From: Actinoplanes sp. NBRC 103695
Lineage (GTDB): Bacteria; Actinomycetota; Actinomycetes; Mycobacteriales; Micromonosporaceae
DNA length: 64,000 nucleotides
Reading direction: 5' to 3'
NCBI RefSeq assembly: GCF_030269485.1
Contig: NZ_BSTL01000026.1
Coordinates: 62,001 to 126,000 of the forward strand
This document shows, one piece after another, positions 34,593 through 42,132 of the stretch (the first letter of the stretch is position 1; every line of letters begins with the position of its first letter). The translations under genes and the position numbers were made by a program. Under the pieces are notes generated by a model. The model did no database searches. It saw nothing but the letters and a program-made list of their open reading frames with translations, and was not told the DNA's origin.

Positions 34593-36176
34593 ATGGACGT
34601 ACGCGACGGTGTCTTCGAATTCCTTCGCCGGCAGGGCGTCGACACGATCTTCGGCAACCCCGGGTCGACCGAGATCCGGATGCTGCGGGACTTCCCGGTG
34701 GATTTCACGTACGTGCTGGCGCTGCAGGAGTCGATCGCGGTGGCGGCCGCGGCCGGACACGCCATCGGCAGCGGGGTCGCCGGGGTGGTTCAGCTGCACT
34801 CGGCCGGCGGCGTGGGGCACGGGCTGGGCGCGGTTTTCAACGCGTACCGCGACCGGGTGCCTCTGCTCGTGATCGCCGGGCAGCAGACCCGGGCGATGCT
34901 GACTACCCGGCCGTTCCTGTCCGCCGACGAGCCGGCCACGTTCCCCCGGCCGTACGTGAAGCTGGCCGTGCAGCCCGACCGGGCCGAAGATGTGCCGGTC
35001 GCGGTGGCCGAGGCGTACCGGACGGCGATGACCCCGCCCCGCGGTCCGGTCTTCGTCTCGGTGCCGGAGGACGACTGGGACCGGCCCGCCGACCTGGTGC
35101 ACGACCGCCACCTGCACACCGACTACACCGCGAGCCCGGCCGCGCTGGCCGACGTGGCGGCGGCTCTGAACGGGGCCCGCCGACCGGCGATGGTGATCGG
35201 CGCCGGCGTGGACGAGGACGACGCCCAGGAACTCGCGGTCGAGCTGGCCGAACGGGTCACCGCCGCGGTCTGGCTCACGCCCCTCTCCGCGCGGTCCGGC
35301 TTCCCCGAGGACCACCGGCTGTTCCAGGGCTTCCTGCCGCCGGTCCGCGACCAGATCACCCGGGCGCTGGACGGCCACGACGTGGTGCTGGCCGTGGGCG
35401 GGCCGATCTTCAAGTACCACGTGCACACCGACGGCCCGGTAGTGCCGCCCGCGGCGCGGCTCTTCACACTGGACTGCGACCCGGCGCAGGCGGCCTGGGC
35501 GCCCGATGGAACGAACGTTCTCTCCACTGTGAACAGCGGACTGAGCTCCCTGCTGGACCTGGTGGAGAAGCGCCTCCGGGCCGAGCCGCCACCCCGGCCC
35601 CGCCCCGAGCCGGCGCCCCGCCGCGACCCGATCGCTCCGGAACTGGCCATCGACACGCTGCGGGCACTGGTCCCCTCGGACGCCGTGGTGGTCGAGGAGA
35701 TCCCGAGCCACCGCGAGGCGTTCCATGCCCGCTTCCCGATCACCCGGCCGGGCGGCTTCCTGACCACCGGCAGCGGCGCGCTCGGCTGGGGGCTGCCGCT
35801 CGCGGTCGGCCGGGCGCTCGCCGGGGACCGCGACGAACGGGTGGTCTGCGTGGTCGGCGACGGTTCCAGCATGTACTCGATCCAGGCACTGTGGACGGCG
35901 GCGCGGCACCGGGCGCCGGTCACGTTCGTGGTGCTCAACAACCGGGGGTACGAGGCGGTGAAGCAGCTGGGCCGCCGGCTGGGCACCAGCGAGCTGGTCG
36001 GCACCGACCTCCCGCACATCGACTTCGTCCAGGTCGCGGCCGGTCTGGGCTGCCCCGGGGCGCGGGTGGCCGATGCCGCCTCGCTCGCCCGCGAGCTGAA
36101 CACCGCGCTGGCCGCCGAGGGCCCGTACCTGCTGGAGATCCCGGTCATCGAGGGCACCGCGTCGGCCTATGCTTGA
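34593..36176 (+). CDS. Benzoylformate-decarboxylase-like ThDP enzyme
   Basis: 527 residues, full ThDP-decarboxylase layout. N-terminal pyrimidine-binding domain with FGNPGSTEIRML and the cofactor-activating Glu in VLALQESIAVAAAAGHA; VQLHSAGGVGHGLGAVFNA carries the His/Ser region seen in MdlC. The middle domain has GGPIFKYHVHTDGP, where a catalytic His of benzoylformate decarboxylase is expected. The C-terminal pyrophosphate domain carries VVGDGSSMYSIQALWTAA...VVLNN, the GDG-NN magnesium/ThDP motif. BFDs convert phenylglyoxylate to benzaldehyde and CO2. Other 2-oxo-acid decarboxylases remain possible. Embedded in an ABC importer operon and overlapping the ATPase gene by eight bases. Confidence 0.82.
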   Translation: MDVRDGVFEFLRRQGVDTIFGNPGSTEIRMLRDFPVDFTYVLALQESIAVAAAAGHAIGSGVAGVVQLHSAGGVGHGLGAVFNAYRDRVPLLVIAGQQTRAMLTTRPFLSADEPATFPRPYVKLAVQPDRAEDVPVAVAEAYRTAMTPPRGPVFVSVPEDDWDRPADLVHDRHLHTDYTASPAALADVAAALNGARRPAMVIGAGVDEDDAQELAVELAERVTAAVWLTPLSARSGFPEDHRLFQGFLPPVRDQITRALDGHDVVLAVGGPIFKYHVHTDGPVVPPAARLFTLDCDPAQAAWAPDGTNVLSTVNSGLSSLLDLVEKRLRAEPPPRPRPEPAPRRDPIAPELAIDTLRALVPSDAVVVEEIPSHREAFHARFPITRPGGFLTTGSGALGWGLPLAVGRALAGDRDERVVCVVGDGSSMYSIQALWTAARHRAPVTFVVLNNRGYEAVKQLGRRLGTSELVGTDLPHIDFVQVAAGLGCPGARVADAASLARELNTALAAEGPYLLEIPVIEGTASAYA

Positions 36177-36891
36177 GATCAAGGGCTTCGGTCATGCGTA
36201 CGACGGGCACACCGTCCTGCACGACGTGCACCTGAGCGTGGCCGACGGCGAGCTCGTCAGCATCGTCGGCCCGTCCGGCTGCGGCAAGTCCACGCTGCTG
36301 CGCTGCGTCGCCGGGCTGATCCCGCCCGATCGGGGCACGATCCACGCCGACGGGGTGCCGGACAGCGTGGCGATCGTGCTACAGGAATACGGGCGCTCGC
36401 TGCTGCCGTGGTTGACCGTACTCGAGAATGTGGTCCTGCCTCTGCGCAAGGCGACCGATCGCCGCGCGCTCGCCCTCGACGCCCTCGAGCAGGTCGGTCT
36501 GGCGGACGCCGCGCGCAAGCACCCGTGGCAGCTCTCCGGCGGCATGCAGCAGCGGGTGTCGATCGCCCGGGCCCTCGCCTACCGGCCCCGCCTGCTGCTG
36601 ATGGACGAGCCGTTCGGGTCGGTGGACGCGCAGACCCGCGAGGACCTGGAGGATCTGCTGCTCGAGGTGCGCGGCGACGCCATGACGATCCTGTTCGTCA
36701 CGCACGACATCGACGAGAGCGTCTACGTCGGCGACCGCGTGGTGGTGCTCGGCGGCTCCCCCGCGACCGTGCTGGCCGACCTGCCGGTGCGCCTCGGCCC
36801 CGGCCGCGACCAGATCACCACCCGCGAGCAGCCCGAGTTCGTCAAGCTGCGCGCGGAGGTGGGCCGCCTGGTCCGCAACCGTTCCCAGTAG
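36169..36891 (+). CDS. ABC importer ATPase (SsuB/TauB type)
   Basis: 240 residues. Walker A VGPSGCGKSTLLRCVAGL, Q-loop IVLQEYGRSLLPWLTV, signature QLSGGMQQRVSIARAL, Walker B LLLMDEPFGSVD and switch His in FVTHDIDESV. This is the nitrate/sulfonate-class ATPase expected for the two preceding permeases. It ends the operon. Confidence 0.92.
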   Translation: MLEIKGFGHAYDGHTVLHDVHLSVADGELVSIVGPSGCGKSTLLRCVAGLIPPDRGTIHADGVPDSVAIVLQEYGRSLLPWLTVLENVVLPLRKATDRRALALDALEQVGLADAARKHPWQLSGGMQQRVSIARALAYRPRLLLMDEPFGSVDAQTREDLEDLLLEVRGDAMTILFVTHDIDESVYVGDRVVVLGGSPATVLADLPVRLGPGRDQITTREQPEFVKLRAEVGRLVRNRSQ

Positions 36892-36920
36892 CGCCCCCGC
36901 CGAGTCTCCCGGGCGACCGC

Positions 36921-37152
36921 TCACCCTCGTTGCCGCCGCTCCCGCCCGGCGCGGGGTCGAGCCAGGGCTGCCAGGCGCCCGGGTGCCCACTCACCCTCGC
37001 TGCCGCCGCTCGCCCCCGGCGCGGGACCGAACCAGGGCCGCCACGCGCCCGGGTGCCCACTCACCCTCGCTGCCGCCGCTCCCGCCCGGCGCGGGACCGA
37101 ACCAGGGCCGCCACGCGCCCGGGTGCCCACTCACCCTCGCTGCCGCCGCTCG
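36921..37152. repeat. 70-bp tandem repeat, 3.3 copies
   Basis: Units start at 36921, 36991 and 37061 with a partial fourth at 37131. Each begins TCACCCTCG(C/T)TGCCGCCGCT and ends CGCCCGGGTGCCCAC. Units 2 and 3 are almost identical, unit 1 more diverged. Confidence 0.9.
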
Positions 37153-37386
37153 CGGCCGTGGCCGGGCGCGGCCGGTGGTAGGAGCAGGCGCAAGTGGTGG
37201 GACCAGGCAACAGTGGTGGGACAGAGCGGCATTCGGCCCGAAATACCGCGCTGAGCTACCACGGTCCGCGAGAGTGGGAGGCAGGAGCGGTCGTGGTGGG
37301 CCGGATAGCGCCCGGTCCTACCACCGACCGCGACGATGGTCGGCCAGGGCGTTCGTGGCGGGACGTCCAGGACCGAGACCGCCTTC

Positions 37387-37443
37387 GGCTACCACCGTCG
37401 GACCGGGCTACCACCGTCGAACCCGGCTACCACCGTCGAGCGG
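37387..37443. repeat. 19-bp direct repeat, three copies
   Basis: GGCTACCACCGTCG plus five variable bases, starting at 37387, 37406 and 37425. Related CTACCAC(C)G words occur at about 37255 and 37316, and their complement GTGGTGGGAC at about 37195 and 37213. Confidence 0.8.
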
Positions 37444-37489
37444 GCATCCCCGGCCGCCTGGCACACCCGGCGCGAAGAGTCTTTGACGG

Positions 37490-37945
37490 TCAGGCGTAGA
37501 AGCGCTGGATGCTCTGGGCCACGCACACCGGCTTGGGCGAGCCCTCCGCCTCCACGGTGAAGTCGAAGACCGCCTGGACGCCGCCGTCGACCGGCTCGAC
37601 GCTGACCACGGTGCCGCGCATCCGGATCCGCGAGCCGACCCGCACCGGCGCCGGGAAACGCACCCGGTTGAGGCCGTAGTTGATGCCCATCGCAATGCCC
37701 TTGACCTGCAGCAACTGCGCGAAGAGCGGGATCACCAGGGACAACGTGAGGAAGCCGTGCGCGATCGTGCCCTGGAACGGCCCGGCCGCGGCCCGCTCGG
37801 CGTCCAGGTGGATCCACTGGTGGTCGCCGGTGGCGTCGGCGAAGGTGTTCACCCGCTCCTGGTCGACTGCCATCCACTCGGTGGCGCCCAGGTCTTTGCC
37901 CGCGAGCGCGCTCACCTCGTCGAGGCCGTTGGCGACGATGGTCAT
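37490..37945 (-). CDS. MaoC-family (R)-specific enoyl-CoA hydratase
   Basis: 151-residue single hot-dog protein. The hydratase-2 motif is clear: VNTFADATGDHQWIHLDAERAA with the catalytic Asp and His, then FQGTIAHGFLTLSLVIPLF. These enzymes hydrate trans-2-enoyl-CoA to (R)-3-hydroxyacyl-CoA. The sequence NYGLNRVRFPAPVRVGSRIR is typical of the stand-alone actinobacterial MaoC proteins. It follows the DinB-fold gene by 22 bases and should be in its operon. Confidence 0.9.
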   Translation of the reverse strand: MTIVANGLDEVSALAGKDLGATEWMAVDQERVNTFADATGDHQWIHLDAERAAAGPFQGTIAHGFLTLSLVIPLFAQLLQVKGIAMGINYGLNRVRFPAPVRVGSRIRMRGTVVSVEPVDGGVQAVFDFTVEAEGSPKPVCVAQSIQRFYA

Positions 37946-37967
37946 GCTGTCGTCCCTTCGATAGTCC

Positions 37968-38645
37968 CTACAACCAGCCGGGCAGCTCCGGCCGCGCGCC
38001 GTGCAGGTCGTCGCCGGCCGTACGTCCGGTCAGCCAGGCGGCGACCGCGGCGGGCGTTCCGGACACCGTCGGTGACCCGTCACCAACGGTCCAGGTGTGC
38101 TCCCCCGCCTCGATCCGGACCGACGGGCCCGTCATGGACCCGGTCACGTCGCCGATCAGCTCGACGAGGAAGTCCGCGGGGAAGTTGCCGAACGTGATCC
38201 CGGTGCCCAGGTCGGCCTGGTGCACCCAGACCTCGCGGGACCGCATCCAGAGCACCTCGGCGCCCCGGATCAGCCGGCCCTGCCGGGTGCGGACCTCGCC
38301 CTGCCACGCCTCGGCCGGCATCTCCGCCACCCGCTTGGCGAACCGCTCGGCGGACCGCAGCAGGTCGGCGCGCAGCTCGGCGGCGGGCAGTTTCGCGCCG
38401 CGCTCGATGTCGCCGTCCCGCTGCTCCGGGCCGGAGTACATCGGGGTCTCCACCCCGGTGCGCGCCCACTCGAGCAGGTTGATCAGGGCGTCGGCGTTGC
38501 GGGCCAGGTGCGCCACCACGTGCGCCCGGGTCCAACCCGGCAGGGCCGAGGGTTCCCGGAGCTGCTCGTCTGTCAGCCCTGCGACGGCCGCCAGGAACAG
38601 TGCTGTGCCCTCCCGGGCCCATTCCTCACTCCATGCGCGAGACAC
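37968..38645 (-). CDS. Maleylpyruvate-isomerase-family (DinB-fold) protein, mycothiol-dependent type
   Basis: 225 residues. N-terminal DinB-like four-helix metal domain: GLTDEQLREPSALPGWTRAHVVAHLARNADAL, with later candidate ligands in EVLWMRSREVWVHQADLGTG, giving the His/Glu/His set. A small C-terminal domain (SVRIEAGEHTWTVGDG...AAVAAWLTGR) is the SCP2-like MDMPI tail. Family members use mycothiol for isomerisation or thiol transfer, which fits an actinomycete. Substrate not predictable. Divergent from an epoxide-hydrolase-like gene 35 bases away. Confidence 0.85.
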   Translation of the reverse strand: MSRAWSEEWAREGTALFLAAVAGLTDEQLREPSALPGWTRAHVVAHLARNADALINLLEWARTGVETPMYSGPEQRDGDIERGAKLPAAELRADLLRSAERFAKRVAEMPAEAWQGEVRTRQGRLIRGAEVLWMRSREVWVHQADLGTGITFGNFPADFLVELIGDVTGSMTGPSVRIEAGEHTWTVGDGSPTVSGTPAAVAAWLTGRTAGDDLHGARPELPGWL

Positions 38646-38680
38646 ACCGGGATTCTACGGGCCGACCTATTGTTGGCCGA

Positions 38681-39559
38681 GTGAAGATCGTCTCCACCGA
38701 GGTGCTGGACATCGCCTACCTCGAGACCGGGTCACCCGACGGGGCGCCGGTCGTGCTGCTGCACGGCTTCCCGTACGACGTCCGCGGCTACGCCGGGGTC
38801 GCGCCGCCCGGCGCCCGCGTCATCGTGCCCTTTCTGCGTGGCTTCGGCCCGACGCGGTTCCGGTCGCCGGACACGATGCGCTCCGGCCAGCAGGCGGCGC
38901 TCGGCCACGACCTGCTCCAGCTGCTCGACGCGCTCGGCATCGCCCGGGCGGTCGTCGGCGGCTATGACTGGGGCGGCCGGGCGGCCTGCGTCGTGGCGGC
39001 CCTGCACCCCGAGCGCGTGACCGGCCTGGTCACCGTGGGCGGCTACAACATCCAGGACATCGCCGCCTCGGCCGCCGAGCCCGAGTCGCCCGCCCGGGAG
39101 AAGGCGAAGTGGTACCAGCACTACTTCCGGTCCGAGCTCGGCCGGCGCGGCCTGGAGCAGCACCGGGAGGAGCTGTGCCGCACGCTGTGGCGGGACTGGT
39201 CGCCGACCTGGGAGCGGGTGGACGAGGAGTTCGCGAGGACCGCGCCCAGCCTGCACAACCCGGACTTCGTCGACGTGGTCGTCCACTCCTACCGGCATCG
39301 GTACGGCGACGTGCCGGGCGACCCGCGCTACGCCGGGATGGAGGAGCGGCTGGCCCGGCGCCCTCCGATCACGGTCCCGGCCGTCTCCCTCGCACCGGAC
39401 TCCGACGGCTTCGTCGTCAACACCCCCGACGACGGGCGGGAACAGTTCACCGGCCCGTTCCGCGGTCACGTGCTGACGTCGGTCGGGCACAACCCGCCCC
39501 AGGAACAGCCGGCGTCCTTCGAGGCCGCGATCAGCTCCTTGCTGTCCGGGGGGATCTGA
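38681..39559 (+). CDS. Alpha/beta hydrolase with Asp nucleophile (epoxide-hydrolase-like)
   Basis: 292 residues, GTG start at 38681. VVLLHGFPYDVRGYAGV is the HGxP oxyanion motif; the nucleophile elbow reads VVGGYDWGGRAACVVAAL, with Asp in place of Ser, as in epoxide hydrolases and haloalkane dehalogenases. The catalytic His is in LTSVGHNPPQEQP. The cap region contains the tyrosine-rich KWYQHYFRSELGRRG, and epoxide hydrolases use cap tyrosines to activate the epoxide. Epoxide hydrolase is therefore preferred, but not proven. Confidence 0.85.
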   Translation: MKIVSTEVLDIAYLETGSPDGAPVVLLHGFPYDVRGYAGVAPPGARVIVPFLRGFGPTRFRSPDTMRSGQQAALGHDLLQLLDALGIARAVVGGYDWGGRAACVVAALHPERVTGLVTVGGYNIQDIAASAAEPESPAREKAKWYQHYFRSELGRRGLEQHREELCRTLWRDWSPTWERVDEEFARTAPSLHNPDFVDVVVHSYRHRYGDVPGDPRYAGMEERLARRPPITVPAVSLAPDSDGFVVNTPDDGREQFTGPFRGHVLTSVGHNPPQEQPASFEAAISSLLSGGI

Positions 39560-39672
39560 CGAGAAAAGTGGGCATAACGGCCCGCAGCGGAGACAATGTT
39601 TCGGCGTGGTTCACAACTCGTGGCCGATCGACATCGGTTGACGGTCAACGGCTCTTGGCGGAGGGTTCCGGG

Positions 39673-41043
39673 GTGGACGACAACTGGCCACAGGCGGGGA
39701 CACTGCTCTCCCAGCGATATCGGCTGGCGGAGCGGCTGGCCACCGGCGGCATGGCGGAGATCTGGCGTGCGGACGACGAGCTGCTCGGCCGGGCCGTCGC
39801 GCTCAAGCTGCCCACCCCGCGTGCCGCCGAGATGCTGCATCAGGCGTGGACCGAGGCGCGCACCACCGCCCGGCTCTCGCATCCGCACATCGCGGCCGTG
39901 CACGACTACGGCGAGTCGCCCCGGCCGGACGGATCCCTGGCCCCGTTCGTGGTGATGGAGCTGCTGGACGGCGAGTCGCTGGCCGCACGGCTCACCGGCG
40001 GGCCGCTGCCCTGGACGGAGGCGGCCCGGATCGGCGTGCAGGTGGCGTCTGCGCTGGCCGCCGCCCATGCGCACAGCGTCGTGCACCGTGACATCAAGCC
40101 GGGCAACGTGATGCTCACGCCGACCGGGACGAAGATCCTGGACTTCGGGATCAGCGCGGTGACGGGGGCGCCGGACGACGACGAGACCGGCGCGACGTTC
40201 GGAACGCCGGCGTACGTGGCGCCGGAACGACTGGACGGCCGTCCGGCGGAACCGGCCACCGACGTCTACGCGCTCGGCGCCGTGCTGGTCGAGATGATCA
40301 CGGGCGAGCCGCCGTACCCGGTGGACACCTGGGAGGAACTCGCCGCCGCGCGCGCCGCCGGCCCGGGCGAGCTGCCGGACGACGTGCCCGGGGATCTCCG
40401 CGACCTGGTCCAGCGCTGCCTCACCGACGACCCGGCCAAGCGGCCGCCGGCCGACGAGGTCCGCGACAGCCTGACCGCTCTGGTCCGCGACGTCGAACCG
40501 GCCCCACCGCCGGAGCGTGGCCCGTTCGCGGCCGGGCGGGCGCCGGCGCACACGGTGCCGATCGTCCGGCCGGCCGGACGGTCCGCGGGCCGCATCGCCG
40601 TGGTGGTGGCGCTGCTCGCCGCGGCCGGCGTCGCCGTGGTGATCGGCTCCTGGTCGAACCCGGGGGACGACGACCGCGCGGAACCGGCGCCCGCGCCGCC
40701 GGCCACCGCGACGGCCTCGCCCGAGCCGGCCGTGACGTTCACGGTCACCGTGGAGCCCTCGGACAGCCCGCCGCCCGCGGTTGCGTCGAAGGGCCTGAAC
40801 GCCGCGGTGCGCGACGTGACCGCGGCGGTCGAGGAGGGCCGTTCGGCCGGACGGATCCGCGAGGACGTGGCCGTCGACCTGCTCAATCTGCTCCAGCAGC
40901 TGAACGACGCGCCGTCCGCCGAGGTCCCCGGCCGGGTCGACGCGCTCCGGCAGAAGATCCGCCAGCGCATCGGCGAGAACGGCCTGGACGCGGCCCAGGC
41001 CGACGTCCTCCAGGCCCGCCTCGACGAGGTCAAGGACGCCTGA
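39673..41043 (+). CDS. Hanks-type serine/threonine protein kinase, membrane-anchored
   Basis: 456 residues from the GTG at 39673, with GGAGG nine bases upstream; the frame runs on further upstream but overlaps the hydrolase gene. Kinase domain residues ~15-275: glycine loop ERLATGGMAEIWRA, ATP lysine in AVALKLP, catalytic HRDIKPGNVML, DFG in ILDFGIS and APE in YVAPERLD. A juxtamembrane proline-rich stretch leads to one helix (RIAVVVALLAAAGVAVVIG). The outer part is a threonine/proline linker and a ~85-residue helical domain (LNAAVRDVTAAVEEGRS...DVLQARLDEVKDA). There are no PASTA repeats. Confidence 0.93.
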   Translation: MDDNWPQAGTLLSQRYRLAERLATGGMAEIWRADDELLGRAVALKLPTPRAAEMLHQAWTEARTTARLSHPHIAAVHDYGESPRPDGSLAPFVVMELLDGESLAARLTGGPLPWTEAARIGVQVASALAAAHAHSVVHRDIKPGNVMLTPTGTKILDFGISAVTGAPDDDETGATFGTPAYVAPERLDGRPAEPATDVYALGAVLVEMITGEPPYPVDTWEELAAARAAGPGELPDDVPGDLRDLVQRCLTDDPAKRPPADEVRDSLTALVRDVEPAPPPERGPFAAGRAPAHTVPIVRPAGRSAGRIAVVVALLAAAGVAVVIGSWSNPGDDDRAEPAPAPPATATASPEPAVTFTVTVEPSDSPPPAVASKGLNAAVRDVTAAVEEGRSAGRIREDVAVDLLNLLQQLNDAPSAEVPGRVDALRQKIRQRIGENGLDAAQADVLQARLDEVKDA

Positions 41044-41051
41044 GCCCAGGT

Positions 41052-42065
41052 TCAGGCTGAGCCGCGGGGCACCAGCCGGGTGCTGAGAACCACCTGCTGC
41101 GGGTCCGGGTCGGAACCGTCGATCTTGGCGAGCAGGAGCCGGACCATCTCCTCGCCCATCTCCTCGATCGGCTGGTGCACGCTGGTCAGGCCGGGATCGG
41201 TGTGCCCGGCGATGGCCGAGTCGTCGAAGCCGATCATCGCCACGTCGGCGGGCACCCGCAGACCACGCTCGCGGAGCACGCGCATGGCGCCGGCGGCCAT
41301 CAGGTCGGAGGCGGCGAAGACGGCGTCCAGGTCGGGGTGGCGTTCCAGCAGCAGTCGCATGGCCGCCTCGCCGCTCTCCTCGCTGAAGTCGCCGATCGCC
41401 ACCACGCCGGGGCCGAGCACGTCGCGGTAGCCGGCCAGCCGTGCCACGCCGGGGGCCATGTCCTGCGGGCCGGCGATCGCGGCGATCCGGCGGCGGCCGC
41501 GCACCCGCAGGTACTCGATCGCGGCCCGGGCGCCGCCGCGGTTGTCCGCGTCGACGAAGGTCTGGCTGCCGACCGGGCCGGTGGGGCGTCCGGCGCGGAC
41601 CGTGGCGACGCCGCGCTCCTCCAGCTTGGCGGGCAGCGCGTCGTCGCCGTGCAGGGACAGCAGCAGGGCGCCGTCCACGTGCTGGCGGGTGAGGAAGCCC
41701 TCGACCCGGTGCCGTTCCTCCGGCGACTGGGCGATCATCAGCAGCAGCTGGAGGTTGCGGCCGACCAGCGCGGAGGAGATGGACTGCACGATGCGGCCGA
41801 AGAAGGGCTCGGCGAAGAACCGCCGGCCGGACTCGAAGATAACCAGCGCGATCGAGTCGGTACGCTGGGTGACCAGCGTCCGGGCGGCGCGGTTCGGCAC
41901 GTACCCCAGCTCCGCGATAGCGCTCTCCACGGCGCGGCGGGCGGCCGCGCTGACCTTGTCCGAGCCGTTCACGACCCGGGAGACCGTGCCCCGGCCCACG
42001 CCCGCGTGGCTGGCGACCTGGTCCAGTGTCGGCCGCCCCGAGGCGCGGCTGCGTTCCGTCGTCAT
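41052..42065 (-). CDS. LacI-family repressor, CelR/CebR-like
   Basis: 337 residues. HTH: RPTLDQVASHAGVGRGTVSR, VVNGSDKVSAAARRAVESAIAELGYVPNRAARTLV. Effector domain: SIALVIFESGRRFFAEPFFGRIVQ, LLLSLHGDDALPAKLEERG, FAASDLMAAGAMRVLRE, IGFDDSAIAGHTDPGLTSVHQP. It resembles CelR of Thermobifida and CebR of Streptomyces, which bind TGGGAGCGCTCCCA and are released by cellobiose. Four such boxes lie in this window before cellulase genes (45556, 45687, 59808, 59898). It lies directly downstream of the LPMO gene, separated by a strong hairpin. Confidence 0.88.
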   Translation of the reverse strand: MTTERSRASGRPTLDQVASHAGVGRGTVSRVVNGSDKVSAAARRAVESAIAELGYVPNRAARTLVTQRTDSIALVIFESGRRFFAEPFFGRIVQSISSALVGRNLQLLLMIAQSPEERHRVEGFLTRQHVDGALLLSLHGDDALPAKLEERGVATVRAGRPTGPVGSQTFVDADNRGGARAAIEYLRVRGRRRIAAIAGPQDMAPGVARLAGYRDVLGPGVVAIGDFSEESGEAAMRLLLERHPDLDAVFAASDLMAAGAMRVLRERGLRVPADVAMIGFDDSAIAGHTDPGLTSVHQPIEEMGEEMVRLLLAKIDGSDPDPQQVVLSTRLVPRGSA

Positions 42066-42080
42066 GCTCCCCCGCCTGCC

Positions 42081-42124
42081 CTACCCGGTGGTTGTAGCTG
42101 CACAAGCTACAACCACCCGGGTAG
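42081..42124 (-). terminator. Long hairpin after the LPMO gene
   Basis: Arms 42081-42099 and 42105-42124 pair over 19 bp with one bulged base and a 5-base loop. It begins nine bases after the LPMO stop and ends 16 bases before the CelR-like start. There is no U-run. It may terminate LPMO transcripts or act on the repressor leader. Confidence 0.65.
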
Positions 42125-42132
42125 GGAATGGA

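Larger units (their letters stand above)
36892..37489. other. Repeat-rich noncoding gap
   Basis: About 600 bases without a convincing gene. It holds a 70-bp tandem repeat (36921-37152), scattered CTACCAC/GTGGTGG motifs, and three 19-bp repeats (37387-37443). Frames that stay open across it are compositional artefacts: the 70-bp unit is not a multiple of three, so no frame repeats its product. Confidence 0.7.

Noticed and set aside
36921-37443. CRISPR array
   Set aside because: The repeats are contiguous, 70 or 19 bp, without unique spacers, and no cas gene is present.
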